NCBI GenBank assembly: GCA_018266375.1 | Contig: JAFEAO010000002.1 | Location: 82,991 to 146,990, forward strand | DNA from: Bdellovibrionales bacterium | Lineage (GTDB): Bacteria > Bdellovibrionota > UBA1018 > CAIMNF01 | Length of the DNA: 64,000 nt | Direction: 5' to 3' | Part shown: positions 9,194 to 17,460 of the stretch, piece by piece | Layout of the letters: each line of letters starts with the position of its first letter | Position numbering within the stretch: the first letter of the stretch is position 1 | Position numbers and translations under genes: made by a program | Notes under the pieces: generated by a model | Database searches by the model: none | What the model was told of the DNA's origin: nothing | The model's input: only the letters and a program-made list of their open reading frames with translations

Positions 9194-9745
9194 ATGAGCA
9201 AGGCCTTTACCAAAGAGTCGGATGGTGACGAAGACACTCCGGATACCCCGGATGCGGAGTTGCAGCAGCTTCCGACGCGCAAAAATTATATTACGCCTGC
9301 AGGCCATGAGCGCCTGAAGTCAGAGCTGCAGGATTTGCTCTATAAGCAACGTCCCGACATCGTTCAGGTCGTGGCATGGGCCGCCTCAAACGGTGATCGT
9401 TCGGAGAACGGCGACTACCTCTACGGCAAAAAGCGATTGCGCGAAATCGATCGTCGAATCCGGTTTCTGACCAAACGGCTTGAGATCGCCGAAGTCATCG
9501 ATCCGATCCAGATCAAAACCGCCAAAGTCCAATTTGGCGCGAAAGTGACTTACGCCAACGAGGAAGGCGTAAAGAAGACCGTGCAAATCGTCGGTATCGA
9601 CGAGATCGATCCCGCCAAAGGAAAAATTTCATGGATCTCGCCCCTCGCAAAGGTGCTGCTCAATCAAGAAGCGGGCGAAACCGTGACCTTTATCTCGCCC
9701 AAAGGCGAAGAAGAGCTGGAGATACTGAAAATCGCGTACGAATAG
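9194..9745 (+). CDS. greB: Transcription elongation factor GreB
   Basis: 183 aa. It rescues backtracked RNA polymerase by stimulating transcript cleavage in the secondary channel. The N-terminal coiled coil has the GreB form: NYITPAGHERLKSELQDL, WAASNGDRSENGDYLYGKKR with the acidic tip, and RRIRFLTKRLE. The C-terminal FKBP-like domain carries VGIDEIDPAKGKISWISPLA. An extra 30-residue acidic N-terminal tail (DGDEDTPDTPDAE) is longer than in E. coli. A GGGGGA stretch directly precedes ATG. Confidence 0.95.
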   Translation: MSKAFTKESDGDEDTPDTPDAELQQLPTRKNYITPAGHERLKSELQDLLYKQRPDIVQVVAWAASNGDRSENGDYLYGKKRLREIDRRIRFLTKRLEIAEVIDPIQIKTAKVQFGAKVTYANEEGVKKTVQIVGIDEIDPAKGKISWISPLAKVLLNQEAGETVTFISPKGEEELEILKIAYE

Positions 9746-9773
9746 GTAGTGATGGAGTCTGAAATACGTTTAC

Positions 9774-10385
9774 TTAAAGGGAGCGTTCTTTCGGGCCTTC
9801 CATTTTTTTACGGAGCTCGGCTTGATCGCGTTTCCAACTTAAGTAACGGATGTACGCACGCTTGCGGGCGATCTCACGCATGAGGAACTGTTTGCGAGTC
9901 AAACGCGCGCGAATCTTACACGCGTAATCGATGCGGGTGTAGAGCTGGCCTTCGTGCGTGAGTTCGCGAAACTGCATGCCCTCGACTTCGAGCGCTTCTT
10001 TTTCGATGCCTTGAAAATAAATTCCGTTCAGGCCCATGTTGAAGATGCTGGTCGTGACCGGATTGTTATTGAAGATGTTCATGATGAACGACGGAGTCAT
10101 CCTGGATTCGCTTTTGCCTTTCATCTCGATCATTCCGACTAAGGTAAAAGGGCCCATCTGAATTTTGGCCGCCGTGTTCGCGCCCATTTCATCCTGAGGC
10201 AAAAATAATTTTGAAACCCCGACGAGCTTTTTTTTAACGCCTTCTGGTGTGTAGAGATCCGCTTTGCAGGCGACTTGGAAGTGCGGTGTCCAGTTCCGGT
10301 CTTGCTGGATCTGAGCGTGCGCGGATGGGAGGAGGGTGGGAATCATGAACAGCGCCAACAACGGGGGTAATGTGTGTTGTGTCAT
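9774..10385 (-). CDS. Exported protein of unknown function
   Basis: 203 aa from ATG 10385. The signal peptide ends at PSAHA before QIQQ. The mature region contains a beta-rich part and a C-terminal stretch of about 45 residues that is strongly basic and helical (RKQFLMREIARKRAYIRYLS), unusual for a periplasmic protein and possibly nucleic-acid or anionic-surface binding. No family is recognised. A TTG 36 nt upstream is in frame but would bury the signal peptide. The gene lies downstream of the STAS gene on the same strand with a 100 bp gap, so they may share a transcript. Confidence 0.65.
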   Translation of the reverse strand: MTQHTLPPLLALFMIPTLLPSAHAQIQQDRNWTPHFQVACKADLYTPEGVKKKLVGVSKLFLPQDEMGANTAAKIQMGPFTLVGMIEMKGKSESRMTPSFIMNIFNNNPVTTSIFNMGLNGIYFQGIEKEALEVEGMQFRELTHEGQLYTRIDYACKIRARLTRKQFLMREIARKRAYIRYLSWKRDQAELRKKMEGPKERSL

Positions 10386-10485
10386 TAGTTCAACGGTAAA
10401 GGAGTTTTGAGCAAGGATCAATAGTGTTTACAGAGGATTGTGCGAATGAACGCAGAGTGGGGAATAGCTCGGAGCCCGGGACGGG

Positions 10486-10854
10486 CTACTGATTGATGAT
10501 CGGCTTGCCGTTCTTGCGGGTGAGGGCCTCGTCGTCGAAGAAGTCGAACTCGTTGCCTTCGTCGAACGCTTTGATGATCTTTTGAAACTCGGAGCGGACG
10601 CCGCAATATTTCGGAGCGCCGTCGTTTTCGTTGTGGATCGCTTTTAGGCTGTGCACGAACTGGGTGATCCCGGTGGAACCGACGAACTCGAGGTTTTGAA
10701 AGTTCACGATGACGCTTTTAGGAGTCTCGTCTTTTTTATTGCGGGCAATGGTGGAGTTGATCACCGTACAGACATCGTCTTGGGTCTCGTAATCGATTTT
10801 TCCGTCGAGATAGAGTACAATCGTATTACCCTGATTTTTGATTCTTGCCTTCAT
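10486..10854 (-). CDS. STAS-domain protein (anti-anti-sigma factor type)
   Basis: 122 aa, almost all STAS domain. It shows the beta1-beta2 start (IVLYLDGKIDYET), then SVIVNFQNLEFVGSTGITQFV. The conserved phosphorylatable Ser of SpoIIAA-type proteins aligns with the Ser in VGSTGI, where the usual DSSG is GSTG. A 25-residue acidic tail follows. AAGGAG lies 6 nt before ATG. No anti-sigma kinase is next to it, so its partner is unknown. The start codon is 26 bp from divergent rsmI, and the rsmI promoter overlaps this gene's first codons. Confidence 0.75.
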   Translation of the reverse strand: MKARIKNQGNTIVLYLDGKIDYETQDDVCTVINSTIARNKKDETPKSVIVNFQNLEFVGSTGITQFVHSLKAIHNENDGAPKYCGVRSEFQKIIKAFDEGNEFDFFDDEALTRKNGKPIINQ

Positions 10855-10872
10855 CGTTACTCCTTACATAAT
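10845..10872 (+). promoter_or_regulatory. Promoter of rsmI, predicted leaderless
   Basis: TTGCCT (10845-10850), 16 bp, CATAAT (10867-10872), then 8 nt to ATG 10881. The -35 box lies inside the first codons of the divergent STAS gene. No Shine-Dalgarno precedes rsmI. Confidence 0.4.
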
Positions 10873-10880
10873 GTTAGCCA

Positions 10881-11888
10881 ATGAGCGATCAAAGCGACAA
10901 TCGGCAAAATTTGCCCTCCCATGCGGGCCAAACTTCGATCGCAGCAACGCTGTATCACACCTATCCGGCACAACGGGCGAAGGTCTCGATGATCGCAACC
11001 CCCATCGGCAATTTGGGTGATCTCTCCGAGCGTGTCGTGGATGCGCTATTCGCCGTGGACGAGCTTTGGTGCGAAGACACTCGCCGTACGTTGGCTCTTT
11101 TGCAGGCGATTCTAAAAGAACACCCGGAACGCGCAAACGCCGAGCTCCCCAAATTGAAGCGGTTGGACCAGCACACGACCGAGAAAGAGATTCGAAAGAT
11201 GCTCGAACAAGTTGCTGTGACAGGTCAATGGATTGGCGTCGTCACGGACGCCGGCACTCCAGGCGTCAGTGACCCCGGCGGTTTAGTGACGGCATTGGTC
11301 ACTCACTATCCGCTCATTCGTTTGGAACCCGTTCCCGGTCCGTCCGCGGTGAGCGCGATGACCTCGATCGCTGGATTCGAAGAGAACTCGTTTGTTTTCC
11401 GAGGGTTTTTCCCTCGGTCCGAGAGCGAGACGATCGAATTGTTAAATGCTCTCAAGGATGCAGGCATTACGCGCAATTGGATTTTTTTCGAGAGTCCAAA
11501 TCGCATACAAGACACGATCAAAGCTTTGCGGAAATGGAGCGAATCGCAGGAATTTGATGCGGATTTTGTTTTCGCGAAGGAACTCACGAAGTTACACGAA
11601 AGCATCTGGCGTGGCCGCGGCCGGAAGTTTTTCGATCTGTTAAATAGCAAGGACTTAGACACGAGAGGCGAGTGGGTTGTTGCTGTGATATTACCTAAAA
11701 GCTATGTAAGAACGGAAAAATCGGAATCAAGTTGGGAGCTTGCGCTTGAATGCTTGATTCAAGCGGAAATCAGCCCAAAAGCCGCTACAACGATCGTGGT
11801 GCAACGGTTTTCTGTCGCGAAAAATTTGGCGTACAAAGTCGCGCTCGAAATTCAAAAAAAAATGCAATTTAAAGATTCGAAGGCTTGA
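10881..11888 (+). CDS. rsmI: 16S rRNA (cytidine-1402 2'-O)-methyltransferase
   Basis: 335 aa. It adds the 2'-O-methyl of m4Cm1402 in the ribosomal P site. The tetrapyrrole-methylase-like fold is clear: VSMIATPIGNLGDLSERV, WCEDTRRT, VVTDAGTPGVSDPGG, PVPGPSAVSAMTSIAGF and FFESPNRI. The family is usually 275-290 aa. The extra length is an N-terminal tail of about 35 residues before the first motif and a C-terminal region after residue 270. The stop codon overlaps the -35 box of the next transcription unit. Confidence 0.95.
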   Translation: MSDQSDNRQNLPSHAGQTSIAATLYHTYPAQRAKVSMIATPIGNLGDLSERVVDALFAVDELWCEDTRRTLALLQAILKEHPERANAELPKLKRLDQHTTEKEIRKMLEQVAVTGQWIGVVTDAGTPGVSDPGGLVTALVTHYPLIRLEPVPGPSAVSAMTSIAGFEENSFVFRGFFPRSESETIELLNALKDAGITRNWIFFESPNRIQDTIKALRKWSESQEFDADFVFAKELTKLHESIWRGRGRKFFDLLNSKDLDTRGEWVVAVILPKSYVRTEKSESSWELALECLIQAEISPKAATTIVVQRFSVAKNLAYKVALEIQKKMQFKDSKA

Positions 11889-11914
11889 CCCTCGCTTGAT
11901 CCCACCATTATCCT
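11885..11914 (+). promoter_or_regulatory. Sigma70-like promoter for the structured RNA or HD-GYP leader
   Basis: TTGACC (11885-11890) and TATCCT (11909-11914) are 18 bp apart. The same TATCCT hexamer occurs in the promoter at 18492. The predicted start is near 11921, about 210 nt before the HD-GYP start codon. Confidence 0.5.
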
Positions 11915-11920
11915 GAAAGT

Positions 11921-12085
11921 GTGTGGTTGTGGTTGAGTCCATGGATGGATTCTAAGCGGGAGGAAAATCTCTCTAGCAATCGGTGATCGGGAATCCCGGT
12001 TGTACAAAAGCTCCACGGCCTCGGTAAGTTCAGGATGAATACTTACCGGGGCTTCTTTATTCCACCTCCCAAACAGCGGAACGTA
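11921..12085 (+). ncRNA. Candidate structured RNA (independent sRNA or cis leader)
   Basis: This gap between rsmI and the HD-GYP gene folds well by eye. Hairpins are at 11935-11952 (GAGTCC/GGATTC), 11985-11999 (ATCGGG/CCCGGT) and 12020-12052 (an 11 bp stem, CCTCGGTAAGT with ACTTACCGGGG). GGGAGG (11958-11963) can pair with CCTCCC (12065-12070) to close the structure. Each of the three hairpins contains a G-T pair that is a valid G-U only in plus-strand RNA, which supports transcription in this direction. A promoter lies just upstream. There is no T-run terminator, so the 3' end is a guess. A 6S-like RNA or a regulatory leader are both possible, and neither is shown. Confidence 0.45.
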
Positions 12086-12112
12086 AGCGACAAACGTCAT
12101 TGCAATACAAAC

Positions 12113-12127
12113 GACTCAGGAAGAGTC
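12113..12127 (+). promoter_or_regulatory. Hairpin presenting the HD-GYP Shine-Dalgarno in its loop
   Basis: GACTC (12113-12117) pairs with GAGTC (12123-12127), leaving AGGAA as the loop. This may modulate ribosome access. Confidence 0.35.
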
Positions 12128-12131
12128 GGAA

Positions 12132-12770
12132 GTGAGCAAACGCATGGATGCGACTACGTTCGAAACGCCCGAATTAAAAATCGTCACTGATCGCGAAATC
12201 ACCCTTCAAATCATTCCAAGCTTCACGAGGCTGGTTGCCTTAAAAGATCAAGCGACCCATGCCCATTCGGAGCGCGTCTCCGAACTCGCCCGAGAGTGGA
12301 CGAGCTACATGCGCTCACGCTGGCAATGGCTCGAACTTGACATCGAGGCGTTTGAGACCGCGGCTCTGTTGCACGACATCGGTAAAGTCGGCGTGCTCGA
12401 CGAAGTCCTGCACAAGGCGGGGAAGCTCACGCCGGGTGAGCGCGACCACTTGGAGCAGCATTCGGAAATCGGTTATCAAATGATCCGCGACTATCCGGGT
12501 GTGACGTTGATCTCAGAAGGCGTGCGTCACCATCATGAACGTTGGGACGGCAGGGGTTACCCGCTCGGGCTAAAAGAAGATCGCATTCCTTGGATTGCCC
12601 GTGCGATCGCGATCGTGGATGCTTTTGATGCGATGACGAGTGAGCGCTCGTATCGCCACAAGGTGAGTCACCGCGAAGCGCTTGAAGAGATCCAGCGTGA
12701 AGCGGGACGTCAGTTTGATCCTGACTTGGTGCGCGATTTTACTCAATTTCTCTATTCGCGCCAGACCTAA
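12132..12770 (+). CDS. HD-GYP domain protein, probable cyclic-di-GMP phosphodiesterase
   Basis: 212 aa. The domain is nearly the whole protein: an early metal-ligand His in HAHSERVSELA, the HD motif in LLHDIGKVGVLDEVLHK, HSEIGYQMI, EGVRHHHERWDGRGYPLGL with the GYP signature, and DAFDAMTSERSYR. It should hydrolyse cyclic-di-GMP to pGpG or GMP. No receiver or sensor domain is attached, so input must come from elsewhere. The start is GTG 12132, or possibly ATG 12144. The AGGAA of the ribosome site sits in the loop of a 5 bp GACTC/GAGTC hairpin at 12113-12127. accD follows 22 nt after the stop. Confidence 0.85.
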   Translation: MSKRMDATTFETPELKIVTDREITLQIIPSFTRLVALKDQATHAHSERVSELAREWTSYMRSRWQWLELDIEAFETAALLHDIGKVGVLDEVLHKAGKLTPGERDHLEQHSEIGYQMIRDYPGVTLISEGVRHHHERWDGRGYPLGLKEDRIPWIARAIAIVDAFDAMTSERSYRHKVSHREALEEIQREAGRQFDPDLVRDFTQFLYSRQT

Positions 12771-12792
12771 GCTCTGCTAGTCTAGAAACCAT

Positions 12793-13662
12793 ATGTCATG
12801 GTTTGACGACCTTAAAACGCCGCGATTTAAAGGCGAGAAATCAGTTCCCGCTCGTGTCGCTAAGATCCCTGAAGGCCTCTGGGGCAAATGCCCGTCGTGC
12901 GGTGAAATCATCCAGACCCGGCAACTCCAAGAAAACCTCTCCGTCTGTGCGGAGTGCGATCACCATCTCCGCATCCCGGCAAACGAGCGCGTGGCGATTC
13001 TCTCGGACGATGGGACGTTTGAACCCTACGGCGAACAATTTAAATCAAACGATCCCCTCCAGTTCGACGATCAAAAGCCTTACAAGGATCGCTTGAGCCA
13101 AGCGATCAAAAGCCACAAGATCAACGATGCGTTTATCGCGGGCAAGGCCAAGCTGGAAGGTCTCTCGTTCCACCTTGGCGTTTTTGAATTCAAATTCATG
13201 GGTGGCTCCATGGGTGTGGTCGTCGGCGAAAAGGTCACGATGGTGCTCGAAGGCGCGCTTACGGATAAAGTCCCGGCAGTGGTGGTATCCGCGAGCGGGG
13301 GAGCCCGAATGCAAGAAGGCATCCTGTCGCTCATGCAAATGGCAAAAACATCCGCCGTGATTCAACGTTTGCGCGAAGAGGGCATTCCTTATATTTCGAT
13401 TTTGACCGATCCGACAACAGGGGGCGTGGCGGCGAGCTTTGCGATGTTGGGTGACGTGATCTTTGCCGAACCGAAAGCACTCATCGGTTTCGCGGGTCCG
13501 CGCGTGATCGAGCAAACGATCCGCCAAAAACTTCCGGAAGGCTTCCAGCGCTCGGAGTTCCTGCTCAAGCATGGATTTATCGATCGCATCGTCCACCGCA
13601 AGAATCTGAAATCGGAGCTCCATCAAACTTTCTTGAGGTTAGGAAACCGCTGTAAGTTTTGA
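12793..13662 (+). CDS. accD: Acetyl-CoA carboxylase carboxyltransferase beta subunit
   Basis: 289 aa. Paired with AccA, it forms malonyl-CoA for fatty-acid synthesis. The N-terminal zinc ribbon is complete (CPSCGE and CAECDHH). The crotonase-type core follows, with FKFMGGSMGVVVGEK, SASGGARMQEG with the oxyanion-hole glycines, LTDPTTGGVAASFA, and GFAGPRVIEQTIRQKLPEGFQ. Length is normal. Its TGA overlaps the TTG start of lptD in TTGA, an uncommon pairing that could couple fatty-acid and LPS-assembly expression. Confidence 0.97.
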   Translation: MSWFDDLKTPRFKGEKSVPARVAKIPEGLWGKCPSCGEIIQTRQLQENLSVCAECDHHLRIPANERVAILSDDGTFEPYGEQFKSNDPLQFDDQKPYKDRLSQAIKSHKINDAFIAGKAKLEGLSFHLGVFEFKFMGGSMGVVVGEKVTMVLEGALTDKVPAVVVSASGGARMQEGILSLMQMAKTSAVIQRLREEGIPYISILTDPTTGGVAASFAMLGDVIFAEPKALIGFAGPRVIEQTIRQKLPEGFQRSEFLLKHGFIDRIVHRKNLKSELHQTFLRLGNRCKF

Positions 13663-16007
13663 AGCCGGGACGGGGGAACTGGAGACGAAGTTGGATCCTC
13701 CTGCTTCTGCTCCAAGCCGCCGCCTCATTTGCAGCGACCGCGCCTACACCGACGCCCGCGGATGAATCCAAGCGCATGCACTGGGGTGGGGACGAGACCC
13801 AACTCAATCGTCGCACTCACATCGTGGTTTTGCACGGTAGCGCGTACCTCATCCGCGACAACGAAGAGATCCATGCCGACGACATCGAGTTCAACCAAAA
13901 AACCCAGTACGTCAAGGCGCGCGGGCGGGTCCGCTACCAGTACGGTGAGACGTTTGTAAAAGCGGATTCGATCGATCTCGATCTGGTTAAAAAAACGGGT
14001 GTGATCATCAACGGTAACCTCACGAACGGAACTTACGCGCTTCGGGGCTCTCGGATGGAGCAAGTCGGCGAACAACGTTATCGCATCAAAGACTACGACT
14101 ACACGACTTGTCTCGATTGTCCGAACTCGTGGGAATTTACCGGTAGCGAAGTCGATCTCACCGTCGAGGGTTACGCGTTCATCAAGGACTTCATGTTCAA
14201 GATCAAGGACGCATCGCTACTCTGGCTTCCGTACATGGTCGTGCCGGTCAAGACCAAGCGCCAGAGCGGGCTCTTGTTCCCGCGCTTTGGTTCCAGGCAG
14301 GTTTACGGTCTCTATTATTTGCAACCGTATTACTGGGCGACGACCGATTGGTCGGACATGACTTTTACCGCGGGCTACCTCTCGCGCGAAGGAACGGGCG
14401 TTCGGACCGAGTGGGAAGGACGCTATACGATCACCGATCGCTCGCGCGGGGATTTGAACGTCTATTTTACTGAAGATCACTCGCTCAACAACCGCAACTA
14501 TCGCTATGCGGGCAAAGCGGCGATCACGCAGGAGCTTCCGTTCGGGATCGAAGGCAAGCTCAGGATCAACGAAGTCGGGGACTCGCGGTATCCGACGCTC
14601 TATTCGGACGATATCGCTGGTCTTTACGAGCCGGCGCTCACGTCGGATTTGTTTTTTACCCGCAATACGCCGACCGTGAGCACTGTAGTCTCCGGCCGGC
14701 GTATTCGAAACTTGCTTGAGTACGATCGCGACGGGCGGAACAATATCATCGGTAGCACAGATTTTGATTCGAGAACCGTGCAAGAGTTTCCGCGTGTGAC
14801 CCTGAATACCAACGATCAGTTTATTTTCGGATCGAAAATCGCGGCTGGTTTCGAGGGCCGTTTTAACAGGTTTTTCCGCGGGTATGGAAGCTCGGACTAT
14901 CTCGATCCAAACGGTGTCGATTGCGCGCCGGGAAGCGCGAATTGCTCACAGATCGTTCGTGAGGCGCAGCGTTTTACTTTTATCCCGAACTTGTACACGA
15001 CCTTCAATCCGTGGGGTTGGCTCACGATCACGCCGACCGTGCAGTACCGTTCATACTTTTATAACTTCAACAATGTCTACGATAACTTCGCTCAAGGTTA
15101 CCTGCTGACGCAAACCGAGTTGTCGGCGCAACTCGAGCGGGTGATCCTGTCTCAGGATCCGAACATTTCGTACAAGCACACGATTCGCCCGACGCTCACG
15201 TACAATTGGATTCCGACTCAACAGATTTCGGACGAGAAGCATCCGTTCGCGACTCAAATCTCGTCTGCCGGCCGTCCCGGTCAGTACTTTGATTCCAACG
15301 ACATTGTGCCGATCAACTCATCGCAGAACATCAACACTTACTTTACGCCGCTCGGGAACTCGCTCACCTACGGATTCCTCACTCAGCTTTATCGCAAAGA
15401 AAAGATGCCGGATGGAAACGTCAAGGTGGAGCGGAAAGTGGAAGCGAGCGTGCAGCAAACCCTCGATATCCAAGAGTTGGAAAGAGCGGTCGCCGACAAC
15501 AAGGCGGACAATCGGATTCTCCTGTCGCCTTTGTTTACGCACGCTCAGTACGATGATCCGGATTTTTCGGTCTTCACCGATTACACGTACTACGCGTTTA
15601 TTGAACGGTACGGCGGCCTTCTTGATGCTCCGTCGCCACACCGATTTGTTTTCGGTACGACGTGGAATTTGGAGAAGGCGATTCATGAAGGCGTCTTGCA
15701 GTTCGACCGGAGCATCGGAGTCAGTTATGCGTTTTCACGTCTTATCACACCCGAATCTTCGCTCGGCGTCACGGCGCATTTTTCGATCAACGATTACATC
15801 ATGCTCAAGTCCGAGCTCGCCTTCGATTTACGTTTGAACTCACCCAACACTTTGTATCGTTCGCGCAATACGGTGCTTTTTCAAAGTCCCTCACGCTGTT
15901 GGCGGCTCGAACTTGGTGCTGAGCGCGCGTATTACCTAGGTCAGGGGTTCTCCCCCATCTTTGAATTCGCCTTGAATTTGACGGGAGGCTCTTATGGGAG
16001 CCCATAG
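13659..16007 (+). CDS. lptD: LPS-assembly outer-membrane protein LptD
   Basis: 782 aa from TTG 13659, which overlaps the accD stop. A signal peptide ends near AAASFAAT. The N-terminal OstA/LptA-like jellyroll spans about residues 50-150 (GSAYLIRDNEEIHADDIEFNQ and VRYQYGETFVKADS). A long outer-membrane barrel with alternating aromatic strands follows. A CLDC motif near residue 150 may supply the disulfide-forming cysteines of LptD. It inserts LPS into the outer leaflet with LptE. Its presence shows a true LPS-bearing outer membrane. No ATG is available in frame near the signal peptide, which supports the TTG start. Confidence 0.93.
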   Translation: MKPGRGNWRRSWILLLLLQAAASFAATAPTPTPADESKRMHWGGDETQLNRRTHIVVLHGSAYLIRDNEEIHADDIEFNQKTQYVKARGRVRYQYGETFVKADSIDLDLVKKTGVIINGNLTNGTYALRGSRMEQVGEQRYRIKDYDYTTCLDCPNSWEFTGSEVDLTVEGYAFIKDFMFKIKDASLLWLPYMVVPVKTKRQSGLLFPRFGSRQVYGLYYLQPYYWATTDWSDMTFTAGYLSREGTGVRTEWEGRYTITDRSRGDLNVYFTEDHSLNNRNYRYAGKAAITQELPFGIEGKLRINEVGDSRYPTLYSDDIAGLYEPALTSDLFFTRNTPTVSTVVSGRRIRNLLEYDRDGRNNIIGSTDFDSRTVQEFPRVTLNTNDQFIFGSKIAAGFEGRFNRFFRGYGSSDYLDPNGVDCAPGSANCSQIVREAQRFTFIPNLYTTFNPWGWLTITPTVQYRSYFYNFNNVYDNFAQGYLLTQTELSAQLERVILSQDPNISYKHTIRPTLTYNWIPTQQISDEKHPFATQISSAGRPGQYFDSNDIVPINSSQNINTYFTPLGNSLTYGFLTQLYRKEKMPDGNVKVERKVEASVQQTLDIQELERAVADNKADNRILLSPLFTHAQYDDPDFSVFTDYTYYAFIERYGGLLDAPSPHRFVFGTTWNLEKAIHEGVLQFDRSIGVSYAFSRLITPESSLGVTAHFSINDYIMLKSELAFDLRLNSPNTLYRSRNTVLFQSPSRCWRLELGAERAYYLGQGFSPIFEFALNLTGGSYGSP

Positions 16008-16026
16008 GACGGCAAATGATGCCGAA

Positions 16027-16055
16027 TTGAAAAATCACTATTTGATCGGTACACT
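16027..16055 (+). promoter_or_regulatory. Promoter of surE, predicted leaderless
   Basis: TTGAAA (16027-16032), a 17 bp spacer, TACACT (16050-16055), then 6 nt to ATG 16062. No Shine-Dalgarno is present. Confidence 0.5.
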
Positions 16056-16061
16056 CAAGAT

Positions 16062-16823
16062 ATGAGAATTCTTCTCTCTAACGATGATGGCGTCCATGCT
16101 CCCGGCTTGAAGATTCTTTACGAAGAACTCAAAAAGATTGGGAAAGTTAAAGTAGTCGCACCGCTTGAGGAAAAAAGCACGACCGGCCATTCTCTCACGT
16201 TGCATAAACCTTTGCGACTCATCCAGATGGATACCGACTTTTATGGTGTGAACGGGTCGCCAGCCGACTGCGTTTACCTCGGTATTAAGCAGGTCATGAG
16301 GTCGTTGCCTGACCTCGTGGTTTCGGGGATTAACCGTGGTGCCAATCTGGGTCAGGACGTTTATTACTCGGGTACGGTGTCGGCTGCTCGCGAAGCCTGC
16401 ATCTTGGGTCTTCCGTCTTACGCGGTCAGCCTGAACGTGGATTTCAAATCTCGTAAGGTGGAGAGCAAGCTCAACTATCTGTCGGCCGCGAAGCAAGCGG
16501 TCAAGATCATCAAGGAATATCAAAAAAAGGGTTTCCCGAAGTACACGCTGATGAATATCAATGTTCCGGATCTGCCACTGAGCCGGATCAAGGGTATCAA
16601 AGCTGCCCGCCAAGGATTCCGCCATTATTCGTCAGCGGTGCTGAAGCGAGTGGATCATCGTGGAAAGGATTACTTTTGGGTCGGTGGTCAGTACATGGGA
16701 TTCCAACCCGACGTAGATACTGATTGCCACGTTGTGGATCAAGGCTACACGTCGATTACGCCACTCAAACTCGACGTGACCGATATGGCTTTTTTGGAAG
16801 AGATTAAACGGCTCTCAGAATAG
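16062..16823 (+). CDS. surE: 5'/3'-nucleotidase SurE
   Basis: 253 aa. This metal-dependent nucleoside monophosphatase is linked to stationary-phase survival. The N-terminal metal site is MRILLSNDDGVHAPGL, with both catalytic Asp residues. Further motifs are VVAPLEEKSTTGHSLTL, VNGSPADCVYLGI and VVSGINRGANLGQDVYYSGTVSAAREA. Length is normal. The next gene, an M23 lipoprotein, starts 10 nt downstream. The pair recalls surE-pcm-nlpD-rpoS of other proteobacteria, with pcm and rpoS missing. Confidence 0.97.
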   Translation: MRILLSNDDGVHAPGLKILYEELKKIGKVKVVAPLEEKSTTGHSLTLHKPLRLIQMDTDFYGVNGSPADCVYLGIKQVMRSLPDLVVSGINRGANLGQDVYYSGTVSAAREACILGLPSYAVSLNVDFKSRKVESKLNYLSAAKQAVKIIKEYQKKGFPKYTLMNINVPDLPLSRIKGIKAARQGFRHYSSAVLKRVDHRGKDYFWVGGQYMGFQPDVDTDCHVVDQGYTSITPLKLDVTDMAFLEEIKRLSE

Positions 16824-16833
16824 TTGGGATTGA

Positions 16834-17460
16834 ATGAATAAGAACTGGGTACTTCTTATCGCGTTTTTGTCCGTTGTGAGCTTGCTTTCGGGATGTGCGA
16901 CACGTCCGATGAGTTCGGGACGTCGTGGTTTGTTGGATCGTGACGGCTATCCTATCGTTCGATCATCCGGTGCTGAAGCTGAAGAGGCCGCGAACGATAT
17001 GTATGCGCCGAAAGAAGGCAGTAAAGTCGAACTGACAGGCAAATGGCAATGGCCGCTCAAGCATGTGACGATTTCGTCGAACTATGGCGATCGGGGTGCA
17101 AAATTTCATCAAGGCGTGGATTTGCGTGCAGCATACGGAACCCCGGTGCTAGCGGCAGCGGACGGCGAAGTGGTGTACGTCGGTTCAAAAATTCGTGGTT
17201 ACGGCCGCATGGTCGTACTTAAGCACAAGGATAATTTCTATTCGGTATACGCGCATCACTCGCGCAATTCGGTGAAGCTCGGCAAGCATGTCAAGCGTGG
17301 ACAGATCATCGCGTATTCCGGTAAGTCGGGCCATGCGACCGGGCCGCATTTACACTTCGAGATTCGTCGCGGGACGCAGAGTTTTGATCCCGATTACGCG
17401 CTCAATGCCAACATCAACGATCTTGCATCGAACCGCAAAGTCGCTTCAGATAAAAATTAG
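16834..17460 (+). CDS. M23-family (LytM) peptidase lipoprotein, NlpD-like
   Basis: 208 aa. Lipobox LLSGC gives Cys21. After a linker, the LytM domain (about residues 68-195) is intact: ISSNYGDRGAKFHQGVDL carries the first metal His and Asp, YSVYAHHS follows, and GHATGPHLHFEIR holds the HxH motif. It may therefore be an active peptidoglycan endopeptidase rather than only an amidase activator. The LysM domain of classical NlpD is absent. It follows surE by 10 nt, as nlpD does in many proteobacteria, so a septum or envelope role is likely. Confidence 0.88.
   Translation: MNKNWVLLIAFLSVVSLLSGCATRPMSSGRRGLLDRDGYPIVRSSGAEAEEAANDMYAPKEGSKVELTGKWQWPLKHVTISSNYGDRGAKFHQGVDLRAAYGTPVLAAADGEVVYVGSKIRGYGRMVVLKHKDNFYSVYAHHSRNSVKLGKHVKRGQIIAYSGKSGHATGPHLHFEIRRGTQSFDPDYALNANINDLASNRKVASDKN

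Noticed and set aside
11852..12100. Minus-strand ORF of 82 codons in the rsmI/HD-GYP gap
   Set aside because: It overlaps the end of rsmI, has no ribosome site or family features, and the region is better explained as plus-strand structured RNA.
11889..12131. RNase P RNA or c-di-GMP riboswitch in the rsmI gap
   Set aside because: rnpB often lies near rsmI, but its conserved GAGGAAAGTCC and ACAGAA elements are missing. The GEMM core motifs are also absent.
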